A stretch of 64,000 bases of DNA from an uncultured Bradyrhizobium sp. (GTDB lineage Bacteria; Pseudomonadota; Alphaproteobacteria; Rhizobiales; Xanthobacteraceae), in the NCBI RefSeq assembly GCF_947648125.1, contig NZ_CANSMR010000030.1:23348-87347 (forward strand), given 5' to 3'. Shown here one piece after another: positions 8,587-16,449 of the stretch. The notes under the pieces were generated by a model. The model saw nothing but the letters and a program-made list of their open reading frames with translations. It ran no database searches and had not been told where the DNA came from. A program made the position numbers and the translations under genes. Every line of letters starts with the position of its first letter. Position 1 is the first letter of the stretch.

Positions 8587-9734
8587 CCGCGCAGCGCTTT
8601 CGTCAGGACGGCGACGAGGCGATCCACATCGGCCTCGTCGTTGAAGACATGCGGCGAGATCCGCATCCGGCCGAGCCGCAGCGCGACATGGATGTTCTCG
8701 GCGGCAAGCCGCGCGATCAGCTCCTTCGGAATGCCGCCCGCCATGCCGAGGCTCAGGATGTGCGGTGCGCGCAGGCTGCGCGCCAGCTGACTGAGCCCGA
8801 GATCGCGCACGCCGTCGGCGATCCGCTCGGTGAGCATCGCGAGCCGCGCGCTGACGGCAGCGGCGCCCCATTCCGCCATCATCTCCATTCCGATCGAGGC
8901 CATCTCCAGCGTGATGAAATGATCGCGCTCGCCCATGTCAAAGCGCCGGGCATTGTCGACATAGGCGAGGTCACCGAAATAGACCGGCTTCTCGGAATTG
9001 ACGTCGCGGCGGCCGGCGGAGGTCTGCTCCAGCGGCACCCCGTTCTGGTGACGCTTTGCGACGTAGAGGAAGGCGCGGCCGTAGGGACCGATCAGCCATT
9101 TGTAGGTCGGAAAGATCACGGCATCAGGATCGAGTTTTGTCACATCCATCGCCACGACACCGGCGCTCTGGGTCGCGTCGATCACGAACATCGCGCCATG
9201 CTGCCGCAGTGCGGCTTGCACCTTGTCGACGTCGATCATGCCGCCGTCCGACCAATGCACCGACGAGATCGAGGCGAGGCCGACCGGCGGCGCACTCGGC
9301 CGCTCGATTGTTGCAAGCACCGCCGACGTCCAGTCGCCGTCGGCGGGCTGGCGCACGGTGTCCACGACAAAACCCTGCGCCTCGGCGCGGGCGTGCCATT
9401 CCAACACCGGCGAGGAGTGATCGTTCTCCAGCACGATGACGCGCGTGCCGCGCGGAATGGTCAGGGCCTTCGCTACCGTAGCTATGCCGTAGCTGATCGC
9501 CGGGATCAGTGCGACGTCATCCGGCGCGGCGTTGATCAGGCGTGCCGCCGCGGTGCGGGCGCGTTCATGCTGGCGGCCGGCGAAACCAGCGTCGATCGTC
9601 CAGGGCTGGCCCTTGCGTCCGACCGCGGCGCGTCCGGCGTCGAGCGTCTTCAAGGGTAGCGGGCTGTAGGACGCCGAGTTCAGATAGCAGACTTCGCGTG
9701 GGATCTCGAACAGATGGCGCTGGGAGGGAAGCAT
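8583..9734 (-). CDS. Class V aminotransferase-fold PLP enzyme
   Basis: 383 aa from the ATG at 9734 (a longer frame starts at 9791, but the homologous region begins MLPSQRHLFEIPREVCYLN). It has the cysteine-desulfurase/isopenicillin-epimerase fold: FVIDATQSAGVVAMDV with the cofactor-binding Asp, and FPTYKWLIGPYG with the Schiff-base Lys. No cysteine-desulfurase active-site Cys loop is evident, so it is an NifS-like lyase or transaminase of unknown substrate. The VOC gene upstream (53 bp) shares the strand and may be co-transcribed. Confidence 0.85.
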   Translation of the reverse strand: MLPSQRHLFEIPREVCYLNSASYSPLPLKTLDAGRAAVGRKGQPWTIDAGFAGRQHERARTAAARLINAAPDDVALIPAISYGIATVAKALTIPRGTRVIVLENDHSSPVLEWHARAEAQGFVVDTVRQPADGDWTSAVLATIERPSAPPVGLASISSVHWSDGGMIDVDKVQAALRQHGAMFVIDATQSAGVVAMDVTKLDPDAVIFPTYKWLIGPYGRAFLYVAKRHQNGVPLEQTSAGRRDVNSEKPVYFGDLAYVDNARRFDMGERDHFITLEMASIGMEMMAEWGAAAVSARLAMLTERIADGVRDLGLSQLARSLRAPHILSLGMAGGIPKELIARLAAENIHVALRLGRMRISPHVFNDEADVDRLVAVLTKALRG

Positions 9735-9787
9735 GTCGTCTCTTGGCTGGGATTGCTGATGATGTCGCGATGCGGACGAGCGCACGC

Positions 9788-10675
9788 TCATCCGTCATAC
9801 TGGTCCGGCCCCATCGCCCACGGCGCCTGATCGTAGCCGTTGGCGAAGGTGCGGTTGGTCTGTGCCGGGTTGCGGTTGACCAGCGGCCGCAGATACATCG
9901 GATGGGTGGCGCTGCGCACCTCGTGCTCGACGGTGAACAAGTGCCGGCCATTGGCGGGATCGACGATGTCGCAAAAGCGGTACTGGTATTGATTGTCCTC
10001 GCGGGAGACCAGGTTGCGCTCGCGCAGCCGCTTGTAGGGGCCCGAGAAGTCCGTGATGTAGATCTGGACGTGATGGCCGTCGAACTCGCCGTGCGCCTGG
10101 TCGGTCTCGCGGAATTGCAGATACTGGTCCTTGCCGACTTTTGCGCGCGCGACGATACCGTCGCCGTTCACGACACTGGCGGGGATGCCCATGATTTCGG
10201 GATAGAACCGGCTGATCGCTTCAGCGGTGCCGCGCGGCACCTCGAACTCGACATAGGGCATGCCGAGCGCGATGCGGCCGAACCGCCCGGCGTCCGGTTC
10301 AAAGCAGCGCAGCCGGTTGCCCCACGGGCAAATGGCCTCGACGTGATCGTTGTGCTCGCGATAGCTGAACGCCGTGCCCTCGAGCTTGGGCGCGACCGCG
10401 GCAAGCCGCTGCAGCAGAGCCTGCCGTCCGGCGATCACGATCGCCGTGTGGCCACGCAGCACCTGCGGCCTGCCGCTCGGCAGATGAAACTGGCTGCGGC
10501 CGGCGTTCACCCACATGTTGCTGTCGGAGACCATCAGGTAGGGATCGCGTGTCAAGCCGATGCCGGCGACGTAGAACAGCGTGGCGAGGCGCTGGTCGGG
10601 CACCTGCACGTTGACATGCTCGAGATGGATGGCGTTGCCGAGATCTTCTGCGGTGCGGTCGAATGGCTGCTGCAC
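9788..10675 (-). CDS. VOC superfamily (glyoxalase/dioxygenase-fold) protein
   Basis: 295 aa, two vicinal-oxygen-chelate modules. The first starts IHLEHVNVQVPDQRLATLFY near residue 16; the second has YVEFEVPRGTAEAISRFY near residue 160 and DGHHVQIYITDFSG, with candidate metal ligands His and Glu. Predicted cytoplasmic. It may be a small-molecule lyase, isomerase or dioxygenase; the substrate cannot be read. It precedes the aminotransferase gene by 53 bp on the same strand. Confidence 0.8.
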   Translation of the reverse strand: MQQPFDRTAEDLGNAIHLEHVNVQVPDQRLATLFYVAGIGLTRDPYLMVSDSNMWVNAGRSQFHLPSGRPQVLRGHTAIVIAGRQALLQRLAAVAPKLEGTAFSYREHNDHVEAICPWGNRLRCFEPDAGRFGRIALGMPYVEFEVPRGTAEAISRFYPEIMGIPASVVNGDGIVARAKVGKDQYLQFRETDQAHGEFDGHHVQIYITDFSGPYKRLRERNLVSREDNQYQYRFCDIVDPANGRHLFTVEHEVRSATHPMYLRPLVNRNPAQTNRTFANGYDQAPWAMGPDQYDG

Positions 10676-10763
10676 GGCGCGGCTCCCTGGATGCGGTGCC
10701 GCGCATGATAGTGCAACGGCACGGCCGATCCAGCGACGAGGCCATGAATGTTTCGCGGGGCTG

Positions 10764-11516
10764 CTACCCCCCGTAACTCTGCACCAGGCTGCCGGCGACC
10801 AGCGCCCAGCCGTCGACCAGCACGAAGAAGATCAGCTTGAACGGCAGTGAGACCACCACCGGCGGCAGCATCATCATGCCCATCGACATCAACACCGAGG
10901 CGACCACGAGGTCGATGATCAGGAACGGCAGGAATAGGAGAAATCCGATTTCGAAGGCGCGCTTCAGCTCGGAGATCATGAAGGCCGGCACCAGGATGCG
11001 CAGCGACATCTCTTCGGGCGTCGCCGGCGGCGGCTCGCCGGAAAGGTCCATGAACAGCTTGAGGTCCTTCTCGCGGACGTTTTTCTGCATGAAGCCGCGG
11101 AGGGGGACCGAAGCGCGCTGCAGCGCTTCCTCGACGCCGATCTGGTTGGCGACCAGCGGCTTGATGCCGTCGTCATAGGATTTCTGCAGTACCGGTCCCA
11201 TCACGAAGGCGGTGAGGAACATCGCAAGCGCGATCATCACCGAGTTCGGCGGCGCGGTCGCGGTGCCGAGCGCGGTGCGCAGCAACGAGAGCACGACCAC
11301 GATGCGCGTGAACGAGGTCATCATGACGAGGATCGACGGCGCGATCGACAACACCGTCAGCAGCGCGATCAGCTGGATCGCGCGCTCGGTCACGCCGCCA
11401 TTGCCGCCACCGAGATTGATGCTGATATCCTGCGCCATCGCCGGATCGGCGAAGGATCCGGCGGCGATCAGGACAGCGATGAAAAAAACTCTACGCGGGA
11501 CCGACCCTGATCTCAC
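10764..11516 (-). CDS. fliP: Flagellar type III export gate protein FliP
   Basis: 250 aa, standard FliP length. Signal peptide (about 1-28, ending DPAMAQ), then membrane segments at about 45-75, 90-110, 190-215 and 220-245. The family signatures are clear: SFTRIVVVLSLLRTALG and LVPAFMISELKRAFEIGF followed by LPFLIIDLVVASVLMSMGMM. FliP with FliQ and FliR forms the export channel core in the basal body. Its start overlaps the end of fliO by 4 bp (ATGA), so the two are translationally coupled. Confidence 0.97.
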   Translation of the reverse strand: MRSGSVPRRVFFIAVLIAAGSFADPAMAQDISINLGGGNGGVTERAIQLIALLTVLSIAPSILVMMTSFTRIVVVLSLLRTALGTATAPPNSVMIALAMFLTAFVMGPVLQKSYDDGIKPLVANQIGVEEALQRASVPLRGFMQKNVREKDLKLFMDLSGEPPPATPEEMSLRILVPAFMISELKRAFEIGFLLFLPFLIIDLVVASVLMSMGMMMLPPVVVSLPFKLIFFVLVDGWALVAGSLVQSYGG

Positions 11517-12466
11517 GAAGGATTCTTCGGGCGGCCGAGCAGCGATGCCATCTCGTCCTCGAGATTCTCGAAGCCGCTCTTCTGTCCGCCGGCGGGCGGG
11601 GCAGGCGGCTCGCTACGCGGCGCGCGAACCGGCGGCGCCTCGGGCGCAACCGGCGGCGCGACGGTCTCGCCTGCGCCGGTCGGGCGGCGCAGGGCCGCCT
11701 CGAGCCGCTGCGCCATTTCGGCCAAATTGGCATCTGCGTTCGATGCCGGCGGCACCGGCGGAGGCGCCTGGGTTGCGACCGGTGGTGGAGCGGGGGGAGG
11801 CGGTGGTGGCGGCGTGACGGCGCGCTCGGGCGTACGCGGCGGCGCCTTCGGCGGCTCGGCAGCGCGTGGCGGCCGCGGGATAACGGGTTCGGAGCGCGGC
11901 GGCAGGCGTGGCGGCATCGGATCGGGCCGCGGTTCGCTGCGCTCGGCCGTGAAGCCCGCCAGCGGATCGTTGCGACGCTCGGCGATCGGCGGCGGGGGCC
12001 GGCGCAGCTCGTCGGCGAAGGAGGGGCGTGCCTGACGCGGCGGCAGCTCGGGCTCGGGAAGGTCGAAACTGTCGGACCGTGCGGCTTCGCTCTCGTTCCA
12101 GGCGGCATCCGGCAGCGGCGCCACGCGCGGCGGCGCGGCATCGGCTGCAACGGCAGGGCGGGTCGACATCTGATCGCGCCCCGGCATCGCGCGGACGATA
12201 TTCGGCTCGACGACGATGTCGGTCGGGCCACCGATCATCAGGAGATGCTCGATGTTGTCGCGGCGGACCAGCACCAGCCGGCGGCGGCCATCGACGGCAG
12301 CCGCGTCGATCACGGCCAGTCGCGGCATGCGTCCGCGGTTGGCGTTGGCGCCGAGGCGGTTTCCGGCGAAGCGGCGGACGAGCCATGCGGTGACGCCGAT
12401 CAGCGCCAGCACGACGACGAATGCCAAGACGAATGTAATGACCTGCATATTGGAGTCCCCGGCCAT
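11513..12466 (-). CDS. fliO: Flagellar biosynthetic protein FliO with a long Pro-rich tail
   Basis: 317 aa. One membrane segment (about 9-29: VITFVLAFVVVLALIGVTAW), then the short FliO domain (RLAVIDAAAVDGRRRLVLVR; HLLMIGGPTDIVVEPNI, to about residue 85). The rest, about 110-300, is Pro/Arg/Ala-rich with runs of prolines, far longer than the roughly 100-150 aa of enteric FliO. FliO assists FliP assembly in the export gate. GAGGAA upstream supports the ATG at 12466; the internal ATG at 12448 is an alternative. It diverges from flgB. Confidence 0.92.
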   Translation of the reverse strand: MAGDSNMQVITFVLAFVVVLALIGVTAWLVRRFAGNRLGANANRGRMPRLAVIDAAAVDGRRRLVLVRRDNIEHLLMIGGPTDIVVEPNIVRAMPGRDQMSTRPAVAADAAPPRVAPLPDAAWNESEAARSDSFDLPEPELPPRQARPSFADELRRPPPPIAERRNDPLAGFTAERSEPRPDPMPPRLPPRSEPVIPRPPRAAEPPKAPPRTPERAVTPPPPPPPAPPPVATQAPPPVPPASNADANLAEMAQRLEAALRRPTGAGETVAPPVAPEAPPVRAPRSEPPAPPAGGQKSGFENLEDEMASLLGRPKNPS

Positions 12467-12818
12467 CGTGGCCTTCCTCAGCTTCCGCCATCAACGAGCG
12501 CGGATTGATAGGTGCGGTTTGCGCAGCGAATCGCGCCCGAGATTCGCCTTATTTCTTAATTCCCAGCGGCTTGCAGCCGACTGTTCTATTAATAAACCAA
12601 GAATCGCTTGTCCCAAAACGACTTCTCAGCGCCCCACGCTGTCTTGGTTTGTGCTGGTTAACGCAGCATTCGTGGCGAAAATGCGCTCGCCGGCCGCAGT
12701 TGAGGCGTTCTCCACGGCTCCGTCCGACATTTTAACCACCCGTTAACCATATACCGGGCAAATTCTGCCTACCTCGGAAGGCCCAAGGGGCGTCCAAGAG
12801 GTTAACGGAGCCGCGGCG
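12467..12818. other. 352-bp divergent flagellar control region
   Basis: Separates fliO (minus) from flgB (plus). It is more AT-rich than its surroundings near 12540-12700, contains no credible gene, and holds the CtrA box at 12732-12746 plus single TTAAC half-sites near 12658 and 12801. Confidence 0.7.
12732..12746. promoter_or_regulatory. CtrA binding box (TTAA-N7-TTAA)
   Basis: TTAACCACCCGTTAA, followed by C, is a perfect match to the alphaproteobacterial CtrA full-site consensus, 73 bp before the flgB start. In Caulobacter, CtrA drives early flagellar operons through such sites. The cckA gene at the end of this same gene run encodes the kinase that feeds phosphate to CtrA. Confidence 0.8.
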
Positions 12819-13229
12819 ATGTCCATGAACGATCTGCCGATCCTGTCGGCGTTGCGCAGCAAGATGCAGTGGCACCAGGAGCGCCAGCGGGTGCTCGCCG
12901 AGAACATTTCCAATTCCGACACGCCGAACTTCCGGCCGCGCGACCTGGTCGAGCCGAAGTTCGACCGGGCCGGCACCACGGTCGGCGGCGGCATGGGGAC
13001 GCTGCCGATGATGCAGACCAGCGCCACCCACATGGCGGCGTCCGGCGCGCCGGACACATTCGACAATGATCGTGGCAAGAGCGGGTTCCAGACCCGCCCG
13101 GCCGGCAACGCGGTCAATCTCGAGGAGCAGATGCTGAAAGTGTCCGCCAACCAGATGGACTTCGCGGCCGCCACCTCGCTCTACAGCAAAAGCCTGCGTC
13201 TGCTGAAAACCGCGATCGGCAAGGGCTAG
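12819..13229 (+). CDS. flgB: Flagellar proximal rod protein FlgB
   Basis: 136 aa, normal length. The N-terminal rod signature LRSKMQWHQERQRVLAENIS and NSDTPNFRPRDL (about 12-45) and the C-terminal helix EEQMLKVSANQMDFAAATSL are diagnostic. Exported through the flagellar type III system, without a cleavable signal. First gene of the plus-strand operon; flgC begins 27 bp after its stop. The CtrA box upstream is the likely switch. Confidence 0.96.
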   Translation: MSMNDLPILSALRSKMQWHQERQRVLAENISNSDTPNFRPRDLVEPKFDRAGTTVGGGMGTLPMMQTSATHMAASGAPDTFDNDRGKSGFQTRPAGNAVNLEEQMLKVSANQMDFAAATSLYSKSLRLLKTAIGKG

Positions 13230-13256
13230 GCCGCTTAACGGCGGCGGGAGGATCCC

Positions 13257-13682
13257 ATGGCAGATGGAACAAGCGATTTTGCCCGCTCGATGAGCATCGC
13301 GACCTCGGGCCTGCGCGCGCAGGCAGGGCGGATGCGGGTGATCTCGGAAAATATCGCTAACGCCGATTCGACGGCGCAGACTGCGGGCGGCGATCCCTAC
13401 CGCCGCAAGGTGCCGACCTTCTCCTCCGCGCTGGATCGTTCGCTCGACGCCCAGGTCGTGACGCTCGGCCGGATCCGCCCCGACCAGTCGTCATTCCGCA
13501 TCAAGCAGGAGCCGGGCAATCCGGCGGCGGACGCCTCCGGCAACGTCAAATATCCGAACGTCAATCCGATGGTCGAAATGACCGACATGCGCGACGCCCA
13601 GCGCTCCTATGAGGCGAACCTCAACATCATCAGCGCGACGCGGCGGATGATCCAGCGCACGCTCGATATCCTCAAGTCCTGA
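13257..13682 (+). CDS. flgC: Flagellar proximal rod protein FlgC
   Basis: 141 aa. N-terminal MSIATSGLRAQAGRMRVI with SENIANADST (about 10-40) and C-terminal MRDAQRSYEANLNIISATRR are the rod-protein signatures that pack as coiled coils in the rod. GGGAGGAT lies before the ATG. It sits between flgB and fliE, as usual, and is co-transcribed with them. Confidence 0.96.
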   Translation: MADGTSDFARSMSIATSGLRAQAGRMRVISENIANADSTAQTAGGDPYRRKVPTFSSALDRSLDAQVVTLGRIRPDQSSFRIKQEPGNPAADASGNVKYPNVNPMVEMTDMRDAQRSYEANLNIISATRRMIQRTLDILKS

Positions 13683-13708
13683 CGCAACAAGAACAGGGAA
13701 CGTAAATC

Positions 13709-14020
13709 ATGGCTACACCGACAGTCGCCGCCAACGCCTATGCCAGCCTCGCGAAAATGATGGAGCGCGGCGGCGTCGAGAAGGCCGGGCAGGCCGTCGC
13801 CGGCCCGTCCTTCAGCGCGCTGCTGAAAGACTCCGTCGGCAGCGTGCTGGAAGCGGGCAAGAAGTCCGACGCGCAGACCATGGCGATGGCCTCCGGCAAG
13901 GCGAATGTGATGGATGTGGTGACGGCGGTCGCCGACACGGACGTCGCGGTGTCGACGCTGGTCTCGGTGCGCGACCGCGTGATCCAGGCCTATGAAGACA
14001 TCATGAAGATGCCGATCTGA
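13709..14020 (+). CDS. fliE: MS-ring/rod junction protein FliE
   Basis: 103 aa. C-terminal VMDVVTAVADTDVAVSTLVS and VRDRVIQAYEDIMKMPI match the conserved end of FliE, which links the MS ring to the rod and is the first substrate of the flagellar exporter. AACAGGGAACG precedes the start. Follows flgC by 26 bp. Confidence 0.95.
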   Translation: MATPTVAANAYASLAKMMERGGVEKAGQAVAGPSFSALLKDSVGSVLEAGKKSDAQTMAMASGKANVMDVVTAVADTDVAVSTLVSVRDRVIQAYEDIMKMPI

Positions 14021-14081
14021 CGTCCGTCAGGACGTTATCCCGAGGGCGATGCGAAGCAAGATTGTAAAAGCGAGAACAACA

Positions 14082-14345
14082 ATGACCGGCCCTGAAACTC
14101 TCGACGTAGCGCGCGATGCGATCTGGACCATCGTGCTGGTGTCGTCGCCTTTGATGGTGGTCGGCCTCGTGGTCGGCGTCGTGGTGTCGTTGTTCCAGGC
14201 GTTGACCCAGATCCAGGAACAGACGCTGGTCTTCGTGCCGAAGATTCTCGCGATCTTTGTGACATTGCTGCTGGCGCTGCCCTTCATGGCGGACGCGCTC
14301 AGTAGCCACATGATGCGGATTTCGTCGCGAATCATCGGCGGTTGA
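14082..14345 (+). CDS. fliQ: Flagellar export protein FliQ
   Basis: 87 aa from the ATG at 14082; a frame open from 14049 would add an unconserved tail. MTGPETLDVARDAIWTIV at the N-terminus, two membrane segments (about 16-40 and 50-72), and the family loop VVSLFQALTQIQEQTL are all present. It is a core part of the export channel with FliP and FliR. fliR starts 18 bp after its stop. Confidence 0.95.
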   Translation: MTGPETLDVARDAIWTIVLVSSPLMVVGLVVGVVVSLFQALTQIQEQTLVFVPKILAIFVTLLLALPFMADALSSHMMRISSRIIGG

Positions 14346-14363
14346 TGCACTAATGCCGCGGTC

Positions 14364-15134
14364 ATGCGCATCGATGTCTCCCTGCTTCCGGCGCTGGCCG
14401 CAATCTTCGTGCTGGTGTTCGCGCGCGTGGGCGCGATGGTGATGCTGCTGCCCGGTTTCGGCGAGAGCAACATCCCGGCACGGGTCAAGCTGTCGATCGC
14501 GCTGCTGCTGACGCTGATCATCCTTCCCCTGCATCGCAACGCCTATCATGTCGACCTGTCGTCGATCTCCTCGCTCGGCGTCCTGATGGTGCATGAGCTG
14601 ATCATCGGCATCGTGCTCGGCGCCACCGCGCGGGTGACGCTGTCGGCGCTCAACGTCGCGGGCTCGGTGATCGCGCAGCAGCTCGGGCTCGGCTTCGTCA
14701 CCGCCGTCGACCCGACCCAGGGACAGCAGGGCCAGATCATCGGCAACTTCCTCACCATCCTCGGCCTGACGCTGCTGTTCGCCACCGACAGCCACTATCT
14801 CGTCATCGCGGCGCTGAGCGAGAGCTACCGCATCTTCTCGCCGGGCGAGATCATGCCGACCGGCGACGTCGCCGCGCTTGCGACGTCCGCGTTCTCCGCG
14901 GCCTTCAAGATCGGCCTGCAGCTGTCGGCGCCGTTCCTGGTGTTCGGCCTCGTCTTCAACATCGGGCTCGGCGTGCTGGCGCGGCTGATGCCGCAGATGC
15001 AGGTCTACTTCGTCGGCGTGCCGCTCTCGATCATGGTCGGCTTCCTGATCTTCGCGGTCGTGCTCGCCGCGATGATGAATACCTATTTCGACTACTTCAA
15101 CGGCGTCATGCGCCAGCTCGCTCCAATGAACTGA
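14364..15134 (+). CDS. fliR: Flagellar export protein FliR
   Basis: 256 aa with six predicted membrane segments. Family landmarks: FARVGAMVMLLPGFGESNIP near the start, the GLGFVTAVDPTQGQQGQIIG loop near residue 110, and the FNIGLGVLARLMPQMQVYFV stretch near 200. Completes the FliPQR gate. A bipartite repeat and a strong hairpin separate it from flhB, unlike the tight spacing earlier in the operon. Confidence 0.95.
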   Translation: MRIDVSLLPALAAIFVLVFARVGAMVMLLPGFGESNIPARVKLSIALLLTLIILPLHRNAYHVDLSSISSLGVLMVHELIIGIVLGATARVTLSALNVAGSVIAQQLGLGFVTAVDPTQGQQGQIIGNFLTILGLTLLFATDSHYLVIAALSESYRIFSPGEIMPTGDVAALATSAFSAAFKIGLQLSAPFLVFGLVFNIGLGVLARLMPQMQVYFVGVPLSIMVGFLIFAVVLAAMMNTYFDYFNGVMRQLAPMN

Positions 15135-15136
15135 TG

Positions 15137-15235
15137 TAGAGCGTTTTCGAGCGAAGTGGGAACCGGTTCGCGTGAAGAAAACGCGTCAAAAATAGGGACC
15201 GCAGACCATGATGCGATCAAGTCGCATCATGGTCT
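15137..15235. repeat. Bipartite palindromic repeat, copy 2, with a 14-bp hairpin before flhB
   Basis: Core at about 15137-15190 (GAGCGTTTTCGAGCGAAGTG..GAAAACGCGTCAAAA) followed by a perfect 14-bp hairpin at 15203-15235, arms AGACCATGATGCGA and complement, loop TCAAG. The hairpin ends 11 bp before the flhB ATG, next to its GGGAG ribosome site. It could damp read-through or translation of flhB. Confidence 0.85.
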
Positions 15236-15246
15236 AGGGAGCAGAG

Positions 15247-16320
15247 ATGGCCGACGATACCGAAGACAAAACAGAAGACCCTACGCAAAAACGTCTCGAT
15301 GACGCCCTTGAGAAAGGCGACGTCGTCAAGAGCCAGGAGGTCAACACCTGGTTCGTCATCGCCGGCGCCACGCTGGTGCTGTCGACCTTCTCCGGCTCGA
15401 TCGGCGGCGGCATCTTGATGCCGCTGCGCAATCTGATCGCCAATTCATGGATGATCCGCACCGACGGTGCAGGCCTGCTTCAGCTGACCCAGACGCTGGG
15501 CTACGCCGTGGTCGCCGCGATCGGCGTGCCGTTCCTGATGCTGGCGCTGGCTGCGATCGCGGGCAACATGATCCAGCATCAGCTGGTGTGGTCGGGCGAA
15601 CAGCTCAAGCCGAAATTCTCCAAGATCTCGCCGGCGGCCGGCTTCAAGCGGCTGTTCGGCAAGCAGGCGGTGGCGAACTTCCTGAAGGGTCTGTTCAAGC
15701 TGATCGCGCTCGGCGTCGTGATGGTCATGGTGCTGTGGCCCGACCGGATGCGGATGGAATCGTTCCTGCGGGTCGATCCGGCCGAATTGCTGCCCGCCAT
15801 CACCGGCATGACGGTGCACCTGCTGGCGGCGGTGGTCGCCATCCTGGCTGCCGTCGCGATCGCCGACTACTTCTTCCAGTACCGGACCTGGTACGAGCGT
15901 CACAAGATGTCGCTGCAGGAGATGAAGGAGGAGTTCAAGCAGTCGGAAGGCGACCCGCACGTCAAGGGCAGGATCAAGCAGTTGCGGGTCCAGCGCGCCA
16001 AGAAGCGCATGATGGCCCAGGTTCCGAAGGCCTCGGTGATCATCACCAACCCGACCCACTATTCGGTGGCGCTGGCCTACGACCGCAGCATGTCGGCGCC
16101 GGTCTGCGTCGCCAAGGGCGTCGACAACCTCGCCTTCAAGATCAGGGAGATCGCCAAGGAGCACGACATTCCGATCGTGGAGAACGTGCCGCTGGCCCGG
16201 GCGCTCTATGCGACCGTCGAAATCGACAAGGAAATCCCGGTCGAGCACTACCATGCGGTTGCCGAAATCATCGGCTACGTGATGCGGCTGAGGCGCGGCC
16301 TGTCCGGCCTGCGCCAGTAA
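15247..16320 (+). CDS. flhB: Flagellar export switch protein FlhB
   Basis: 357 aa, usual length. N-terminal TEDPTQKRLDDALEKGDV is the family start; four membrane segments lie between about 30 and 215. The cytoplasmic domain carries the autocleavage motif Asn268-Pro-Thr-His271 (VIITNPTHYSVAL). FlhB self-cleaves there to switch substrate class from rod/hook to filament. GGGAGCAGAG precedes the ATG. Separated from fliR by the repeat at 15137; followed by cckA after 129 bp. Confidence 0.97.
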   Translation: MADDTEDKTEDPTQKRLDDALEKGDVVKSQEVNTWFVIAGATLVLSTFSGSIGGGILMPLRNLIANSWMIRTDGAGLLQLTQTLGYAVVAAIGVPFLMLALAAIAGNMIQHQLVWSGEQLKPKFSKISPAAGFKRLFGKQAVANFLKGLFKLIALGVVMVMVLWPDRMRMESFLRVDPAELLPAITGMTVHLLAAVVAILAAVAIADYFFQYRTWYERHKMSLQEMKEEFKQSEGDPHVKGRIKQLRVQRAKKRMMAQVPKASVIITNPTHYSVALAYDRSMSAPVCVAKGVDNLAFKIREIAKEHDIPIVENVPLARALYATVEIDKEIPVEHYHAVAEIIGYVMRLRRGLSGLRQ

Positions 16321-16449
16321 GGGGCGGAAAACCGCTTGAAATGCGCGTAACTTGCGAATTAGCCGCCTGATGGACTTGCGTTTTCGGGTCCGATTCAGGC
16401 ACTCAGGGGCGAGGTGGCCGGCCGGTCGCCTTCGTGATGCAGACGAGCC

